Of a DNA stretch of 60,000 bases, positions 41,228 through 53,825 are shown one piece after another. Source of the stretch: Liolophura sinensis (taxonomy: Eukaryota > Mollusca > Polyplacophora > Chitonida > Chitonidae); the NCBI RefSeq assembly GCF_032854445.1, contig NC_088302.1:41732191-41792190 (forward strand), given 5' to 3'. The stretch's first letter is position 1; every line of letters starts with the position of its first letter. The position numbers and the translations under genes are program-made. The notes under the pieces were generated by a model. That model did not search any database, was not told the DNA's origin, and saw only the letters and a program-made list of their open reading frames with translations.

Positions 41228-41524
41228 AACACGCGCATAAATACATACATATTTATCACATTCATTTCACTGGTGTTTCATTTCATTTATAATGTGAAGG
41301 TGAGCATGTGTGTATATGGATGAAGGAAACACCCTTGCACACCTGTTGAAGCCATAGGTAAAGCGGAGGGGTTGGGGAGAGGGGTATGAGAGGAGAGGGG
41401 ATCGAAAATAGTCAAGAACTCGCCGTCATCAGGGAAAGCCCATTAAACCGCTCACCCTGCTACTGTCCCTAAGTCACCACTTTTGGCCATAGAGTTAGTG
41501 TTTTAATATTTCCTTGTTCTACAG

Positions 41525-41615
41525 AGACTGCGAACAGTTGGAAACATGTTCATTATCAACTTGACGCTGATAGATCTGGTGATGTGTTGTATTGTCAAAC
41601 CCATGGCACTAACAG
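41525..41615 (+). CDS. GPCR copy 2 exon 2 (TM2)
   Basis: 91 bp, same translation and splice sites as copy 1. Confidence 0.9.
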
Positions 41616-41663
41616 GTGGGTAAATAATCAGAGTCAAAAACCGTATAAACAGTGTAAATAAGT

Positions 41664-42300
41664 GTTGGATTGCCAGCACGTCAGCATGCGGTTGTCAACA
41701 TGTAATTGTGCGATTGTCAGCATGTCAGCATGCAATTTGGCAGCATGTAAGTGTGCGATTGTCAGCATCTCAGGACGCGGTTGTCAACATGTAAGTGTGC
41801 GATTGTCAGCGTGTCAGCATGCTGTTGTCGATATGTAAGTGTGCTGTTGTCAGCATGCGGTTGTCAGCATGTATGTGTTCGATTGTCAGCATGTCAGCAT
41901 GCGGCTGTCAACATGAAAATGTGCGATTGTTTTTTTGTAAGTATGCGATGTATACAATTTATGTTCATCGTCTATTCATGGAACTTTTAAAATAAATCAT
42001 GACATTTTAATACATATGTTGACAAAAGAATGAAGGTGCAGTGCGCATCCCGTTTGTTATTTCTCGGAGATTGCACAGCATGGAGCATACTCGTCTACTT
42101 GGAAGTCTGTGATTGTCAGCATGTCAGTATGAGATTGTCATCATATTCATATTATGTTTTAAAGAGTGTCAACATGTAAGTGTGTGATGGTCATCACATA
42201 GTTGTTTACTGAACAATAACAATGTGTAAATGTTCGATTGTCAGTGCATCAGCATGTGGTTGATAACATGTGTGGGATTGTCAGCATGTCACAATGCGGT
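41664..42300 (+). repeat. Intron 2 minisatellite, copy 2
   Basis: Same GTCAGCATGTCAGCATGCGG family; the first block is about 95 bp shorter than in copy 1. Confidence 0.85.
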
Positions 42301-44571
42301 CGGTAACATGTAACTATAGGGTTCCCAGGTCTTTCAATTTACCTGTTTCTGCTTTCAGGTATATTTGCTGGCGGTGATTTTTACAACCACCACCAAACGT
42401 TGTGTATAGTGACGGCCATGATCACAGTTACCTTGTGCGTTTCCTCCATCATCAACATCGTGGCCATTGCAATCAACCGTTACGTGCAGGTATGCCTCAG
42501 CGGTTTTTACAATAGCATCTACACACGCAGGAGAGCAGCTGGAATGTGCGTCGCAATCTGGGTGATAGGTTTTCTCCCCAACTTCTATTACATATTCGCA
42601 GGTGTGCCCTATACTTTGACCCCAAACTACTGCTTTGTCTATACGATAGGGACAGCAGCTACCATTTCAATATTGGGCTGTACACACTGTGTCTCTGTCA
42701 GAACGCCATCGTTGGACTCGCTTACTGGAAACTCTTTCGCCTTGTTGCCAAGAGTTCCCAGCGCTTGTCCCGTCCTTCGTCCGAGTCCAGCAGCCTCCTT
42801 AAGGCCGTCTTCACCATCTTCCTTGTCTACACGGTGTGTTGGGGACCTTTTCTCTTTATCGGCCTAATCGATGGACATGACAGAGCTCCCAGGTTGGCCT
42901 ATGTGATCACTGTTTGCATGGCGCTCATCAACTCCAGCAGTGATTGGATTATTTACACCCTTAACAATCGTTACTTCAAAGAAGCTTACAGACAAATCTT
43001 TGGATGCAAAACTCCTGAGCCGAACAATTGCAAATCTTCGAATTCTCCGAATACGGAAAGGTTCAGTAATATCAAGTCTAGCATACGAAATCATTGAGAT
43101 GCTGTAATGACCAAACGAGAACGTGACAACTGTTGACACCACAAACTTTCAGATTGTAGAGTTACTCGTGTTTGAACTGCCAATACAAAATTTTACTACA
43201 TTTTGATGTTGCAAAGTTGCTATAGACCTATAGCATGATTTGCCACCTAATATCAAAAGTGTACTCTATAAAAATGTACTCTAGTGCGAACCTATTACCT
43301 TATGTGGTAGCAGTAATAAAACCTTGCCATCCAGAACCCAAACCTAATATAAAAGTGTACATACTCTAGTACGAGTCTGTCACCTTATTCTGGCGTGATA
43401 AACTTGACCCAAGAACCCCCAAGTATGATACTGCCAGTTTACTTTGATCCCTTTGTCCCTTAATAGCAAGAGTGTACATACTCGACTACGAACCTGCCAC
43501 CATGTGCTAGCGTGATAAATTTACCACCCACAGCCAAAAACTGCATGTGTATACTGGGGTATGATTCCGATAATTTATCTGGTGGTATAGCACGAAAAGT
43601 TTGCCCGCACAATCTCAAAACTGTACTACCATACGAGTACAACACAGTCTATGGCTAGCGTGATAAACTCGTCACCCGAATCCAAACTGTTCTGGGGTAT
43701 GCAACTGACAAGTACCTGCTCGCACAGCGTGATGGCTTTACCATGCACCCAGTTTCAAAAGTATACTGAGGTACGAACCTTTTACTAGCCTCATACCTTG
43801 TCACACAATCCCAAGGTATTTGTACTCGATACACTCTTTTAACCCAAGTACTCACACTTGAGGCTGGTAATCAATGCCCTAATCAATCCTAAATAAGCAC
43901 TGGCGCAGCACACTGGTAACCTTCAGAGAACCTTTAGCGATCCTTAAATGTTAGATACTGTTACTAGCGCCTTGACATTAGCAACCAATCAAAATGTACA
44001 GCCGTATTAAATCGACTTGTAACGTCTTAACATTGCCAAACAATCTTAAAATATACTGGTGTATTGAAGAGTAGTAACGCCTTAACATTGCCAACGGGTC
44101 CTGAAATATACTGGCGTATTAAATAGACTGGGGACACCTTATCATTGCAAACCAATCTTAAAATGTACTGGCGTATTAAAGAGGCTGGTAGAACTAATAA
44201 CTTAGCTGGTAGAACTAATATAGATAGCTCTAATGTTTTGCAACTGATATAAGTTATGCAGATAATGTAGACGTTCTATATGATGCTTGATATGTACATG
44301 TGATAGTGGATATGTTGATGTATAGCATAAACTGATCTTGCAGATGTTTTGTAACCAAAATCAGTTCCCTCGAGATGTCAAGTATGTAGACAACTTATAC
44401 TCTATACTTGATGTTTGATACTGAGATATGACAATTGATATGTTCACGTATAGTACAAACCGATTTACAGATGTTTCATAACCGATATTAATTCTGTCGA
44501 GATTTCAAATGCGAAAGCAACTTAGACGCTGTACTAGATGTTTGATACGATATGATAGCTTTATTTGTTTT

Positions 44572-44649
44572 ATTTGATTGGTGTTTTACGCCGTACTCAA
44601 GAATATTTCACATGTACGGCGGTGGTCAGCATTATGGTGGGAGGGAACG
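44572..44649 (-). mobile_element. SINE family A, truncated in unit 2
   Basis: Matches the first 78 bases of 34264-34415 and then jumps to flanking spacer sequence. About 136 bp are missing relative to units 1 and 3. Confidence 0.85.
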
Positions 44650-44904
44650 TTTACAACTGACATCGTTTCTAATGTTGTCTAAATGTCATGTGTATCAGAC
44701 AGCTTAATACAAAGATGTGGTAGTTGATACGTTGATATCTGTTACAAACTGATCATTACAGACTTATTTTCATAACCGATGTCTATTCTGTTAAGATGGA
44801 TATACGCATGTAAATATAATCATATGTTTCCTATTTGATAGTTAATAAATGAAAAAGAGGTTCAGTTTTTCCTTTTTCTCGTGTGTTATGACATTAATCA
44901 GTTC

Positions 44905-45005
44905 CCCCCGGAACCTACTTGGTTCACTCTCCCAAATCATTATGCTGGCCGCCGTCGTATAAGTGAAATATTTTTGAACACGGCATAAAAGCAACAAATC
45001 AACTA
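44905..45005 (+). mobile_element. SINE family A, 3' fragment, unit 2
   Basis: Same element as 34715-34815. Confidence 0.72.
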
Positions 45006-46079
45006 GATGAATAGACATATTAATCTGCGTCCTGATGTTAAATGGCGAACTGTTCACACCGGACAGTCTGTTTCGTTCTGATGATTTTCTCAGCTTTATG
45101 ACCGGGGATATCGTTATGCTCGGAGATACTTTCTCCGCCTTATGATCTGAGAATCTTCATGCCGTTATGCCCGGAGATACTTTCTCAGCCTTATGATTGA
45201 GGAGTTCACCACGCCCTTACACTTGGAGAGCATTTCTTAGCCTTATGATCAGGGAGTCCTTCACGTCCTATGACTGGAGAGTATTTCTGAGTGTTATGAT
45301 CGTGCATTCCATTTAGTCTTTATTATTGGATAGTATTTGCCTTTTTTGATCGGGGAGTTCTTCTTGTCCTTCTCATTGGACAGTATTTCTCAGCCTTCGG
45401 GGAGATTATGAAAGTCATGTTTATAAGTTTTTCTCAATCTGAGGATCAGGGAGCCACGCCTTACGATGCTGAAGTGTCCTGTCGCCTGCCTTATGGTCGT
45501 GGACTCCTTCACGTCCTTATATTATAAGCATTTTTCAGCCTTATGATCGGGAAGTCGTTATGATTTGAGCGTCTTTCTGATCATTAGGATTGGAGAACAT
45601 TTTATATACCTTTATAAGAGTGGTGAAGATTCTATCCCATGCAACCCCTCTCGAATCGAAAATAATCCTCAGTGCATATGATCGTCAGACCATATTGCAA
45701 ATCTCTGTACGTACGCCAATACTCCAAGATAAGAGTATCTTTCTTATCATTACGACTGGAGAGTATTTCCTTTCCTTATCATTGGAGAGTCTTCTCTTAT
45801 GATTGGACACGTATGAATGGAGGGGAATTTCTTACACTTATGATTGAAAAACCATTGCTCTTTACACTTACGACTGGAGAGTCTTTCTTACCTTTATAAT
45901 TAGAAAGCCTGTTTAAACCCTATTATAAAAGAGTCCTCTTGACAGTTATGATTGAGGAGTCTTTTTTCATCCTTATGATAGTTTTTCCCATCTACATCCA
46001 TTGAAGACTCTTTCCTGTCCTTGTTGTTGTACAGTCTTTTCGGATCCTCATGTATGTCAGAACAACCTTTCCAAATCTA

Positions 46080-46175
46080 ATTTAATTGTTGGTGTTTTGC
46101 GACGTATTCAAGAATATTTTACTTATACGACGGCGACCAGCATTACGGTGGGTGGAAACCGTACAGAGCCAGGGC
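46080..46175 (-). mobile_element. SINE family A, 3' fragment, unit 2
   Basis: Same element as 35888-35985. Confidence 0.78.
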
Positions 46176-46586
46176 GAACCTTAATTTGTAACGATACTTC
46201 CAGAAAAACATGGAATACCTTTCGATGTAAAAATACTCATTTATAGGAATCAGCAAACGATTAACAGACATGATTTCGGCGAAAACATATACTGTTTAGC
46301 ACTTTACATATGTGTACAAAGCACTCTAGAAACAAACATAACTGCGAACGTTCTGCTGACATGTACGAGATAAATATAGATATCCCATTAGTTTGTCCAC
46401 CGGATAAAAACTTATTGTTTCCATTTCCTGTAATTAGTGTGAATGACAAAAAATAATCACCAAAATTTGGAAAAATAGGAGAACATTCTCCAAATGAATA
46501 TGTGTACTTGTTCTGTTAGGTACACCGATCGAAGGGAGAACTAAATGAAATCAGCCTGGTGGTGGAGAAATAGACGAAAGTTTTTT

Positions 46587-46650
46587 TTTACTCACGTGTA
46601 AGTATTAAATCTAATAACATTTCATGAAACGCAAAGTTTCTTAAAATGCT
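46587..46650 (-). pseudogene. C-terminal stub of the minus-strand receptor at the unit 2/3 junction
   Basis: Same stub and same filler as at 36397-36461, so both junctions descend from one breakpoint. Confidence 0.78.
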
Positions 46651-47701
46651 AAGTTTCTTAAGATAATATATTTTTGGATAGTATCTCTTGTTGAATTGGA
46701 AGACCCAGCGGTGTGTGTAAGTGTCGATTTCTGTAGTTGTAGTTTTCTGAACCATGGACATTCACATTCATACGACTTTGCACAGTCGTTGAAGATCCGT
46801 AGGTCTAACGCGCGAAACTTTGTCATGTATCCGTCTGAAGACATTCGTATACTAGCCATCAACCAGTGTGGACACTCCTTGTCACTCATCCCAAGGCCAA
46901 TTCTAAAAACGACTTGCTATACAAACCACCAAAAGCTAAGAAAGTATATAACGTGAGAAATTATGACGAAATCCTGCGAAGAGAATAAAAGGAGTCAGCA
47001 GTTTTCAGTGGTGTTGGAAAGACACATGGTATGTTCTAGGCGAATGAGTGAAATCAGTATTGTGTTCCATGCTGGTATATAAGCTTTCGACAATGAAATA
47101 TCTATCTCAGTTGCTCTTTGATTGCGATTGTTCATATCTCCAATGTGACTATCTAATTCAACAGGATGAATATACAGCCCCTAGCCCCGGGCGAAGCAGA
47201 ATTAGACACGGTCATGCAGCAGAGAATTGCACTTACTGTAAAATATAAGAAACTTAAATTGAAGGCGTTTGATAGATTGACATTGACACTTGTTTTTGCA
47301 GTAACAACTTGCGACGTTGATTGAAATCGTCACAAAACAAACAGGATCTAACAAATGCTACAAGGCGAGATATATGCACGCCACATGCAGGACCTTCTGG
47401 TATGCTGTCAGTCGCTTTTCATGCAAAAGTCGGTTGTTAAGCCTAGCCACGGCGGTTTCCTCTGCTTCTAAAACTTACCGCCGTACTATAAGTGCAAACA
47501 TTTTTATTGTGAACTAATCAAATATAGTAATCATGTAGATGTGGATGCATGTTGTCGAATGTGTTATACTTTTTAGTTCAATGAAAACCTTCAATATTTG
47601 AAAAGGAAAAACTTGGTGAATGTTTTAAAAAAATGTCTAAAGCGTAGTGACTGAAACTTAAAATTATAGGTAACCTGAAACCTTATTCCCCATCATCTGA
47701 C

Positions 47702-47775
47702 TGACGTCATCGTTGTTATATGGCATGGCTTAATATGGAACCCCCAAACTCTGCGCACAAGCAGAGCACGTGCTC
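47702..47775. promoter_or_regulatory. CRE plus E-box palindrome, copy 3 (candidate)
   Basis: TGACGTCA at 47702-47709 and GAGCACGTGCTC at 47764-47775, unchanged from copies 1 and 2. Confidence 0.3.
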
Positions 47776-48271
47776 ATTACGTATATTATTTATTACTCTT
47801 CTGTGCTAAAAGAGCCCAGTTTTATACAGTGAGATAGTAAATAATTAGTTCAGTAACATGAAATGCAAATGTGAATTTTCACATTTCCCTGTTATAAATT
47901 ACAAGCGCTTAAAATGAATTTAAAACAATACATCATTCTATACAGTCCAGTGCTTCATTACCTGATAGGAATACTGGAATCTATCAGTCTCTGACACTAG
48001 TGGTGGTGCAATTATGTAAGCTGATTGGACATCAGGACGTACGCCATAATTTACATTTTACATCATTTCCGGCCAGTTAGAATGAAAATATCATCGCTGC
48101 TCATGCCGCCAGGGTTTTATTATTGATACCATCGGGGAACAATACAACTCTTTAAGTGCGTTCGATTATGATGTAAAGGTGTCACCCTGCTTTTGGCCGA
48201 TTTCAGTCAAAATTTATTCAGTTAAATTTTGACCGTGGATTTATTCTGCGTTGGACGAAAAAGTGTGTCTT

Positions 48272-49515
48272 GAGGAGCAAAGCTTGTCTGATTGTTTAAG
48301 GTTCAGTTTGATTGATACGGTAAAGTTTGTGACATTTTTCATTTTGTCTCGTACGGCTCACTTTGTCTGACATGGTTTACATTGTATGATATGATTGAGT
48401 TTGACGTGGCTTAGATCGTCTGATGTGGTTTGGTTTCATGTGTGTAAGTTTGTGTGATACGGTTTAGTTTGTGTGATGTGATTTAGTTTGTCTGATAAAC
48501 CATATCAGACATATGGTTTGTCTGATAAACCATATCAGACGTGGTTTAGATCGTCTGATGTAGTTTGGTTTAATGTGTGTCAGTTTGTGTGATACGGTTT
48601 AGTTTGTGTGATGTGATTTAGTTTGTCTGATAAACCATATCAGACATATGGTTTGTCTGATAAACCATATCAGACGTGGTTTAGATCGTCTGATGTAGTT
48701 TGGTTTAATGTGTGTCAGTTTGTGTGATACGGTTTAGTTTGTGTGATGTGATTTAGTTTGTCTGACAAACCATATCAGACATATGGTTTGTCTGATAAAC
48801 CATATCAGACATGTGGTTTAGATCGTCTGATGTAGTTTGGTTTAATGTGTGTAAGTTTGTGTGATGCGGTTTAGTTTGTGTGATGTGATTTAGTTTGTCT
48901 GATAAACCATATCAGACATATGGTTTGTCTGATAAACCATATCAGACGTGGTTTAGATCGTCTGATGTAGTTTGGTTTAATGTGTGTAAGTTTGTGTGAT
49001 ACGGTTTAGTTTGTGTGATGTGATTTAGTTTGTCTCACAAACCATATCAGACGTATGGTTTGTCTGATAAACCATATCAGACATGTGGTTTAGATCGTCT
49101 GATGTAGTTTGCTTTAATGTGTGTAAGTTTGTGTGATACGGTTTAGTTTGTGTGATGTGATTTAGTTTGTCTGATAAACCATATCAGACATATGGTTTGT
49201 CTGATAAACCATATCAGACGTGGTTTAGATCGTCTGATGTAGTTTGGTTTAATGTGTGTAAGTTTGTGTGATACGGTTTAGTTTGTGTGATGGGATTTAG
49301 TTTGTCTGATAAGGTTTTATTTCGTCTGTATAATATGACTCAGTTTGTGTGAAATGGTTTAGTTTGTCTGATATGGTTTAGTTTGTCTTATATGGTTCAG
49401 TTTGTCTGATATGGTTTAGTTTGTCTGATATGGTTTAGTTTGTCTGATATGGTTTAGTTTGTCTGATATTTGTCTTATATGGTTTAGTTTGTATGAAACG
49501 GTTTAGTTTGCTTCA
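48272..49515 (+). repeat. Minisatellite with palindromic modules, copy 3 (6 modules)
   Basis: Six modules of about 133 bp, each with paired AAACCATATCAGAC / ATATGGTTTGTCTG hairpins (near 48496, 48629, 48768, 48900, 49034 and 49167), then the simple 19-bp array. Copies 1 and 2 have two modules. Confidence 0.92.
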
Positions 49516-50589
49516 CAGGGGACACTTTCATAAAGCTTCATAAATTAATTTTTTTATAAATTTCCCTGTAACTAACTTTTAAGTGTTGTGTTTACCATTA
49601 TGATTTGTAAAAATCTTGTAGTTTGACATTTTTTTACAGCTTGCAAACACGCATTAAGCAACGAAACATTTTAAGGTGTTAGAACTGACAATTAACACCA
49701 TTAAACTTGAAAAATACTGACATTTAAATATTTGTGTTTTTAAAGTTTATCAACAGAAGTGATGCCACCTACCTCATGTTATATCCATGCTTCGGTGTTT
49801 CTCCCAAATTGTTCCAAATTATAATAATGGTGTGGCTGATTTGAAATTCTGTCGAGTTCCCGTTTTGCGTGATATGGTTAATCTGTCCACCAGAAACAGC
49901 GGGATCTGTCATGTTGCTTTGCCCGTCTCTCCGTCATCCCGAGATTTGTGTAACCAACTTTTCATATCCTATGAATTACCAGCTACTTTCAAAGTTATAA
50001 AATACGTTGCCGTATAATGTTAAGCTATCTACTGGGTTATTTTATAACAAAGTGTATTTAAATATCGCCTTTCAAACTTTTTCGGATTTTTAAGTTCACC
50101 TTCGATGCATTACAGTTTTTGCAATATATGTCGTATAGATGTGGTATTGTCTCTACCGCAAAAACACACGGAAAATATGTACAAGATTTGATTAAAAAAA
50201 TACCTGGACTAGACCATAAAAAGTTTTATTAAAAAGCATTTTATCCAAATTGTAATTATCTCCTTCAAAATAGCCTCTTATCCGCAATAGCTACACACGT
50301 CGCTGCCGTGTCCTAGAATTCTTATTAATCTAGTGCCGACTATATCACACTGGCACCGGTGCTCTGGTTTTACTCTGTGTGCTGTAAGTGTATGATAGTG
50401 AAGTCATTTTGAGGAATCGGACAGAATCGTTGCTTTTTAGTCCGGTCCTTTTGTGAATTTGAAGGGCTTAAAAAAGAAAGTAAGAACCAAAATCATAAAG
50501 AAGTGAGATACAATTGAGATTTTTAAACGAAATCAGCGACATTCACATGATTTCGTGTATTATTTTCGCCTTTGCCTAAGCAGACTTTA

Positions 50590-50645
50590 AGCCGTCGTAT
50601 AACTGAAATATTCTTGAGTGCAGCGTAAAACACCAATCAAATCAA
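50590..50645 (+). mobile_element. SINE family A, 3' tail fragment, unit 3
   Basis: Same element as 29490-29552; the AAATAAATAA tail is altered. Confidence 0.75.
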
Positions 50646-51065
50646 AAATTATACAGCAATTAAATGTTAAACTACACATTCAGTCCCGTTTTTATCAAAC
50701 CTTGTATATCTGTCTATAGAATAATATTTGTGGGTGTCATTCCCTTCCTATTTTACAGCGTATCCCCCACAGTATCAATCCCCTTTCACTCAAAAAATAT
50801 TCCTTTCATTTTCTCATAAAGTCTGTTGTCTGTTGCAGCAGGTTATTCTGTTAAATATAACACACGTATTCTATTAATTCGACATAAAGATTCTATTAGA
50901 CTAATAGGATATTGTGTTGAACATGACAGAATATTGTGTTATAACAACAGAATACATTCTAGCATCACTCAGACAACTGTCTGTTAAAATTAATAATATT
51001 CATGCGTGTTTTATCCTTCTTGTTTTACACAGAATACCAATCAGGCTTTAGCTTAACCAGAAAAG

Positions 51066-51215
51066 ATGTTGTTCCAGAACATTTCCGCAAAGGATGTGGT
51101 AACGGCCAGGATGGAGCCACAGCTCATTGTACCGTTAGTGGCAATTATCCTGACCACATGCACCATCGGGATTTTTGGAAACATCCTAATTTTAGTAGCA
51201 GTTCTAATCAGTCAG
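51066..51215 (+). CDS. GPCR copy 3 exon 1 (TM1)
   Basis: 50 codons with A25V and L36F relative to copy 1; donor GTACGG at 51216. Confidence 0.87.
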
Positions 51216-53825
51216 GTACGGGTTATTTATTCCAAAGTGTTTTTCTGCCTAAAATAATTTATTTAATTGTTTCTCGTTTTAAAGCGTATTTAGAAACAAA
51301 TGTACCACTCACCACCATAGTATTTCGTTTAACTATTTTATAAAATGGTAATTCCCAAGAATTCTAACCATTTATGATTTAGTTGTATCTTCTTTCACAC
51401 TTTTATCTCAATTATGAGATGATCATTAGTCATTCTGAAATAAGACAGGTGACTATTGTCTAGGTAAAATGCGCGCAAAATTAATAACATATTGGGTGTT
51501 CGAACTCGAATGTTTCACTAACACGTCAACGTTTGAGTTTGTTGGTGAAAATCTGGTAAAAAAAATGGCTATACTACAAGCGTGGTACACACCAAATCTA
51601 TTAACCATTTGCGGGTTTTGTAATAAATTGACCGCTTCGGGGATCTAAAGGTTACAGCTTCCAAGTCGGGAGGTTTGTATGCATGGAATCAAGCTCGGAT
51701 AGGATTATACTAAAAACTTTAATAATGGTAGTTGTTGCTGTCTCGCTTGGCACTCAGTAATAACAGCAAAGAAGCAGGACTTGTTTGCCCGGTGTCAATG
51801 TAATGTGACCTTGTAGTGTGTCAGTCTGTTGTCTTTGCCAAGATGATTCAGTGGCAGAAGGACTTTGGCGGCATGTACTCGCCCTGCAACAAGAAGACAC
51901 ACCGAATGACTCCTCGTAGTCGTATTACTCCAAATTGTTACAAAGTATAAACACACGCATAAATACATACATATTTATCACATTCATTTCACTGGTGTTT
52001 AATTTCATTTATAATGTGAAGGTGAGCATGTGTGTATATGGATGAAGGAAACCCCCTTGCACACCTGTTGAAGCTATAGGTAAAGCGGAGGGGTTGGGGA
52101 GAGGGGTATGAGAGGAGAGGGGATCGAAAATAGTCAAGAACTCGCCGTCATCAGGGAAAGCCCATTAAACCGCTCACCCTGCTACTGTCCCTAAGTCACC
52201 ACATTTGGCCATAGAGTTAGTGTTTTTAATATCTCCTTGTTCTACAGAGACTGCGAACAGTTGGAAACATGTTCATTATCAACTTGACGCTGATAGATCT
52301 GGTGATGTGTTGTATTGTCAAACCGATGGCACTAACAGGTGGGTAAATAATCAGAGTCAAAAACCGTATAAACAGTGTAAATAAGTGTTGGATTGCCAGC
52401 ACGTCAGCATGCGGTTGTCAACATGTAATTGTGCGATTGTCAGCATGTCAGCATGCAATTTGGCAGCATGTAAGTGTGCGATTGTCAGCATGTCAGGACG
52501 CGGTTGTCAACATGTAAGTGTGCGATTGTCAGCGTGTCAGCATGCTGTTGTCAATATGTAAGTGTGCTGTTGTCAGCATGCGGTTGTTAGCATGTATGTG
52601 TGCGATTGTCAGCATGTCAGCATGTGGCTGTCAACATGAAAATGTGCGATTGTTTTTATGTAAGCATGCGATGTATACAATTTATGTTCATCGTCTATTC
52701 ATGGAACTTTTAAAATAAATCATGACATTTGAATACATATGTTGACAAAAGAATGAAGATGCAGTGCGCATCCCGTTTGTTATTTCTCGGAGATTGCACA
52801 GCATCGAGCATACTCGTCTACTTGGAAGTCTGTGATTGTCAGCATGTCAGTATGAGATTGTCATCATATTCACATTATGTTTTAAAGAGTGTCAACATGT
52901 AAGTGTGCGATGGTCATTACATAGTTGTTTGCTGAACAATAACAACGTGTAAATGTTCGATTGTCAGTGCATCAGCATGTGGTTGATAACATGTAAGTGT
53001 GCGATTGTCAGCATGTCACAATGCGGTCGGTAACATGTAACTATAGGGTTCCCAGGCCTATCAATCTACCTGTTTCTGCTTTCAGGTATATTTGCTGGCG
53101 GTGATTTTTACAACCACCACCAAACGTTGTGTATAGTGACGGCCATGATCACAGTTACCTTGTGCGTTTCCTCCATCATCAACATCGTGGCCATCGCAAT
53201 CAACCGTTACGTGCAGGTATGCCTCAGCGGTTCTTACAATAGCATCTACACACGCAGGAGAGCAGCTGGAATGTGCGTCGCAATCTGGGTGATAGGTTTT
53301 CTCCCCAACTTCTATTACATATTCGCAGGTGTGCCCTATCGCTTTGACCCCAAACTGCTGCTTTGTCTATACGATAGGGACAGCAGCTACCATTTCAACA
53401 TTGGGCTGTACACACTGTGTCTCTGGCAGAACGCTATCGTTGGACTCGTTTACTGGAAACTCTTTCGCCTTGTTGCCAAGAGTTCCCAGCGCTTGTCTCG
53501 TCCTTCGTCCGAGTCCAGCAGCCTCCTTAAGGCCGTCTTCACCATCTTCCTTGTCTACACGGTGTGTTGGGGACCTTTTCTCTTTATCGGCCTAATCGAT
53601 GGACATGACAGAGCTCCCAGGTTGGCCTATGTGATCACTGTTTGCATGGCGCTCATCAACTCTAGCTCTGATTGGATTACTTACACCCTTAACAATCGTT
53701 ACTTCAAAGAAGCTTACAGACAAATCTTTGGATGCAAAGCTCCTGAGCCGAACAACTGCAAATCTTCGAATTCTCCGAATACGGAAAGGTTCAGTAATAT
53801 CAAGTCTAGCATACGAAATTATTGA
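51066..53825 (+). CDS. Melatonin-receptor-like class A GPCR, copy 3 (intact, 326 aa)
   Basis: Exons 51066-51215, 52248-52338 and 53086-53825 join in phase to 326 residues, like copy 1. The sequon, GN, NRY, the Cys pair and CWGP are kept. Changes from copy 1 include A25V and L36F in the TM1 region, N91H, R128S, H166R, C194W and A202V in TM5, T220P, F260L, I279T within the TM7 motif (SDWITY), M315R and H326Y. Most of the differences I noticed alter the protein, though a few silent ones exist (for example ATT to ATC in AIAIN). TM7 I279T further weakens the usual (N)xxxY motif. It lies last in the tandem series and is transcribed toward the minus-strand relative. Confidence 0.9.
51632..51951 (+). 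mobile_element. SINE family B, diverged copy, unit 3
   Basis: Same element as 30535-30856. Confidence 0.8.
52248..52338 (+). CDS. GPCR copy 3 exon 2 (TM2)
   Basis: 91 bp; same protein as copy 1 (one silent C-to-G change in the Pro codon before Met). Confidence 0.92.
52388..53035 (+). repeat. Intron 2 minisatellite, copy 3
   Basis: Same family and two-block layout as copies 1 and 2. Confidence 0.85.
53086..53825 (+). CDS. GPCR copy 3 exon 3 (TM3-TM7, C-terminus)
   Basis: Acceptor CTGCTTTCAG ends at 53085; stop TGA at 53823-53825; uninterrupted 740 bp. Confidence 0.93.

Larger units (their letters stand above)
40342..43097 (+). pseudogene. Melatonin-receptor-like GPCR, copy 2 (1-bp deletion after TM4)
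   Basis: Exons lie at 40342-40491, 41525-41615 and 42359-43097, with the same splice sites as copy 1. Near 42613 the reading GCCCTAT-ACTTTGAC lacks one base present in copies 1 (TATCACTTT) and 3 (TATCGCTTT). The frame shifts after VPY and ends at 42867, losing ECL2 through TM7. The downstream frame (FDPKLLLCLYD onward to the stop at 43095-43097) is otherwise undamaged, so the lesion is either very recent or a consensus error. Other substitutions are few. Confidence 0.85.
43255..45985 (+). repeat. Post-receptor spacer minisatellites, unit 2
   Basis: Same four families in the same order as 32985-35800. The third block is shortened where the SINE is truncated. Confidence 0.75.
36478..46650 (+). 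repeat. Segmental tandem unit 2 (about 10.2 kb)
   Basis: Same order as unit 1 and only a few percent different. It carries the frameshifted receptor copy 2 and a SINE truncated at 44649. It shares with unit 3 the segment at 36730-37112 and lacks the unit 1-only segment. Confidence 0.95.
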
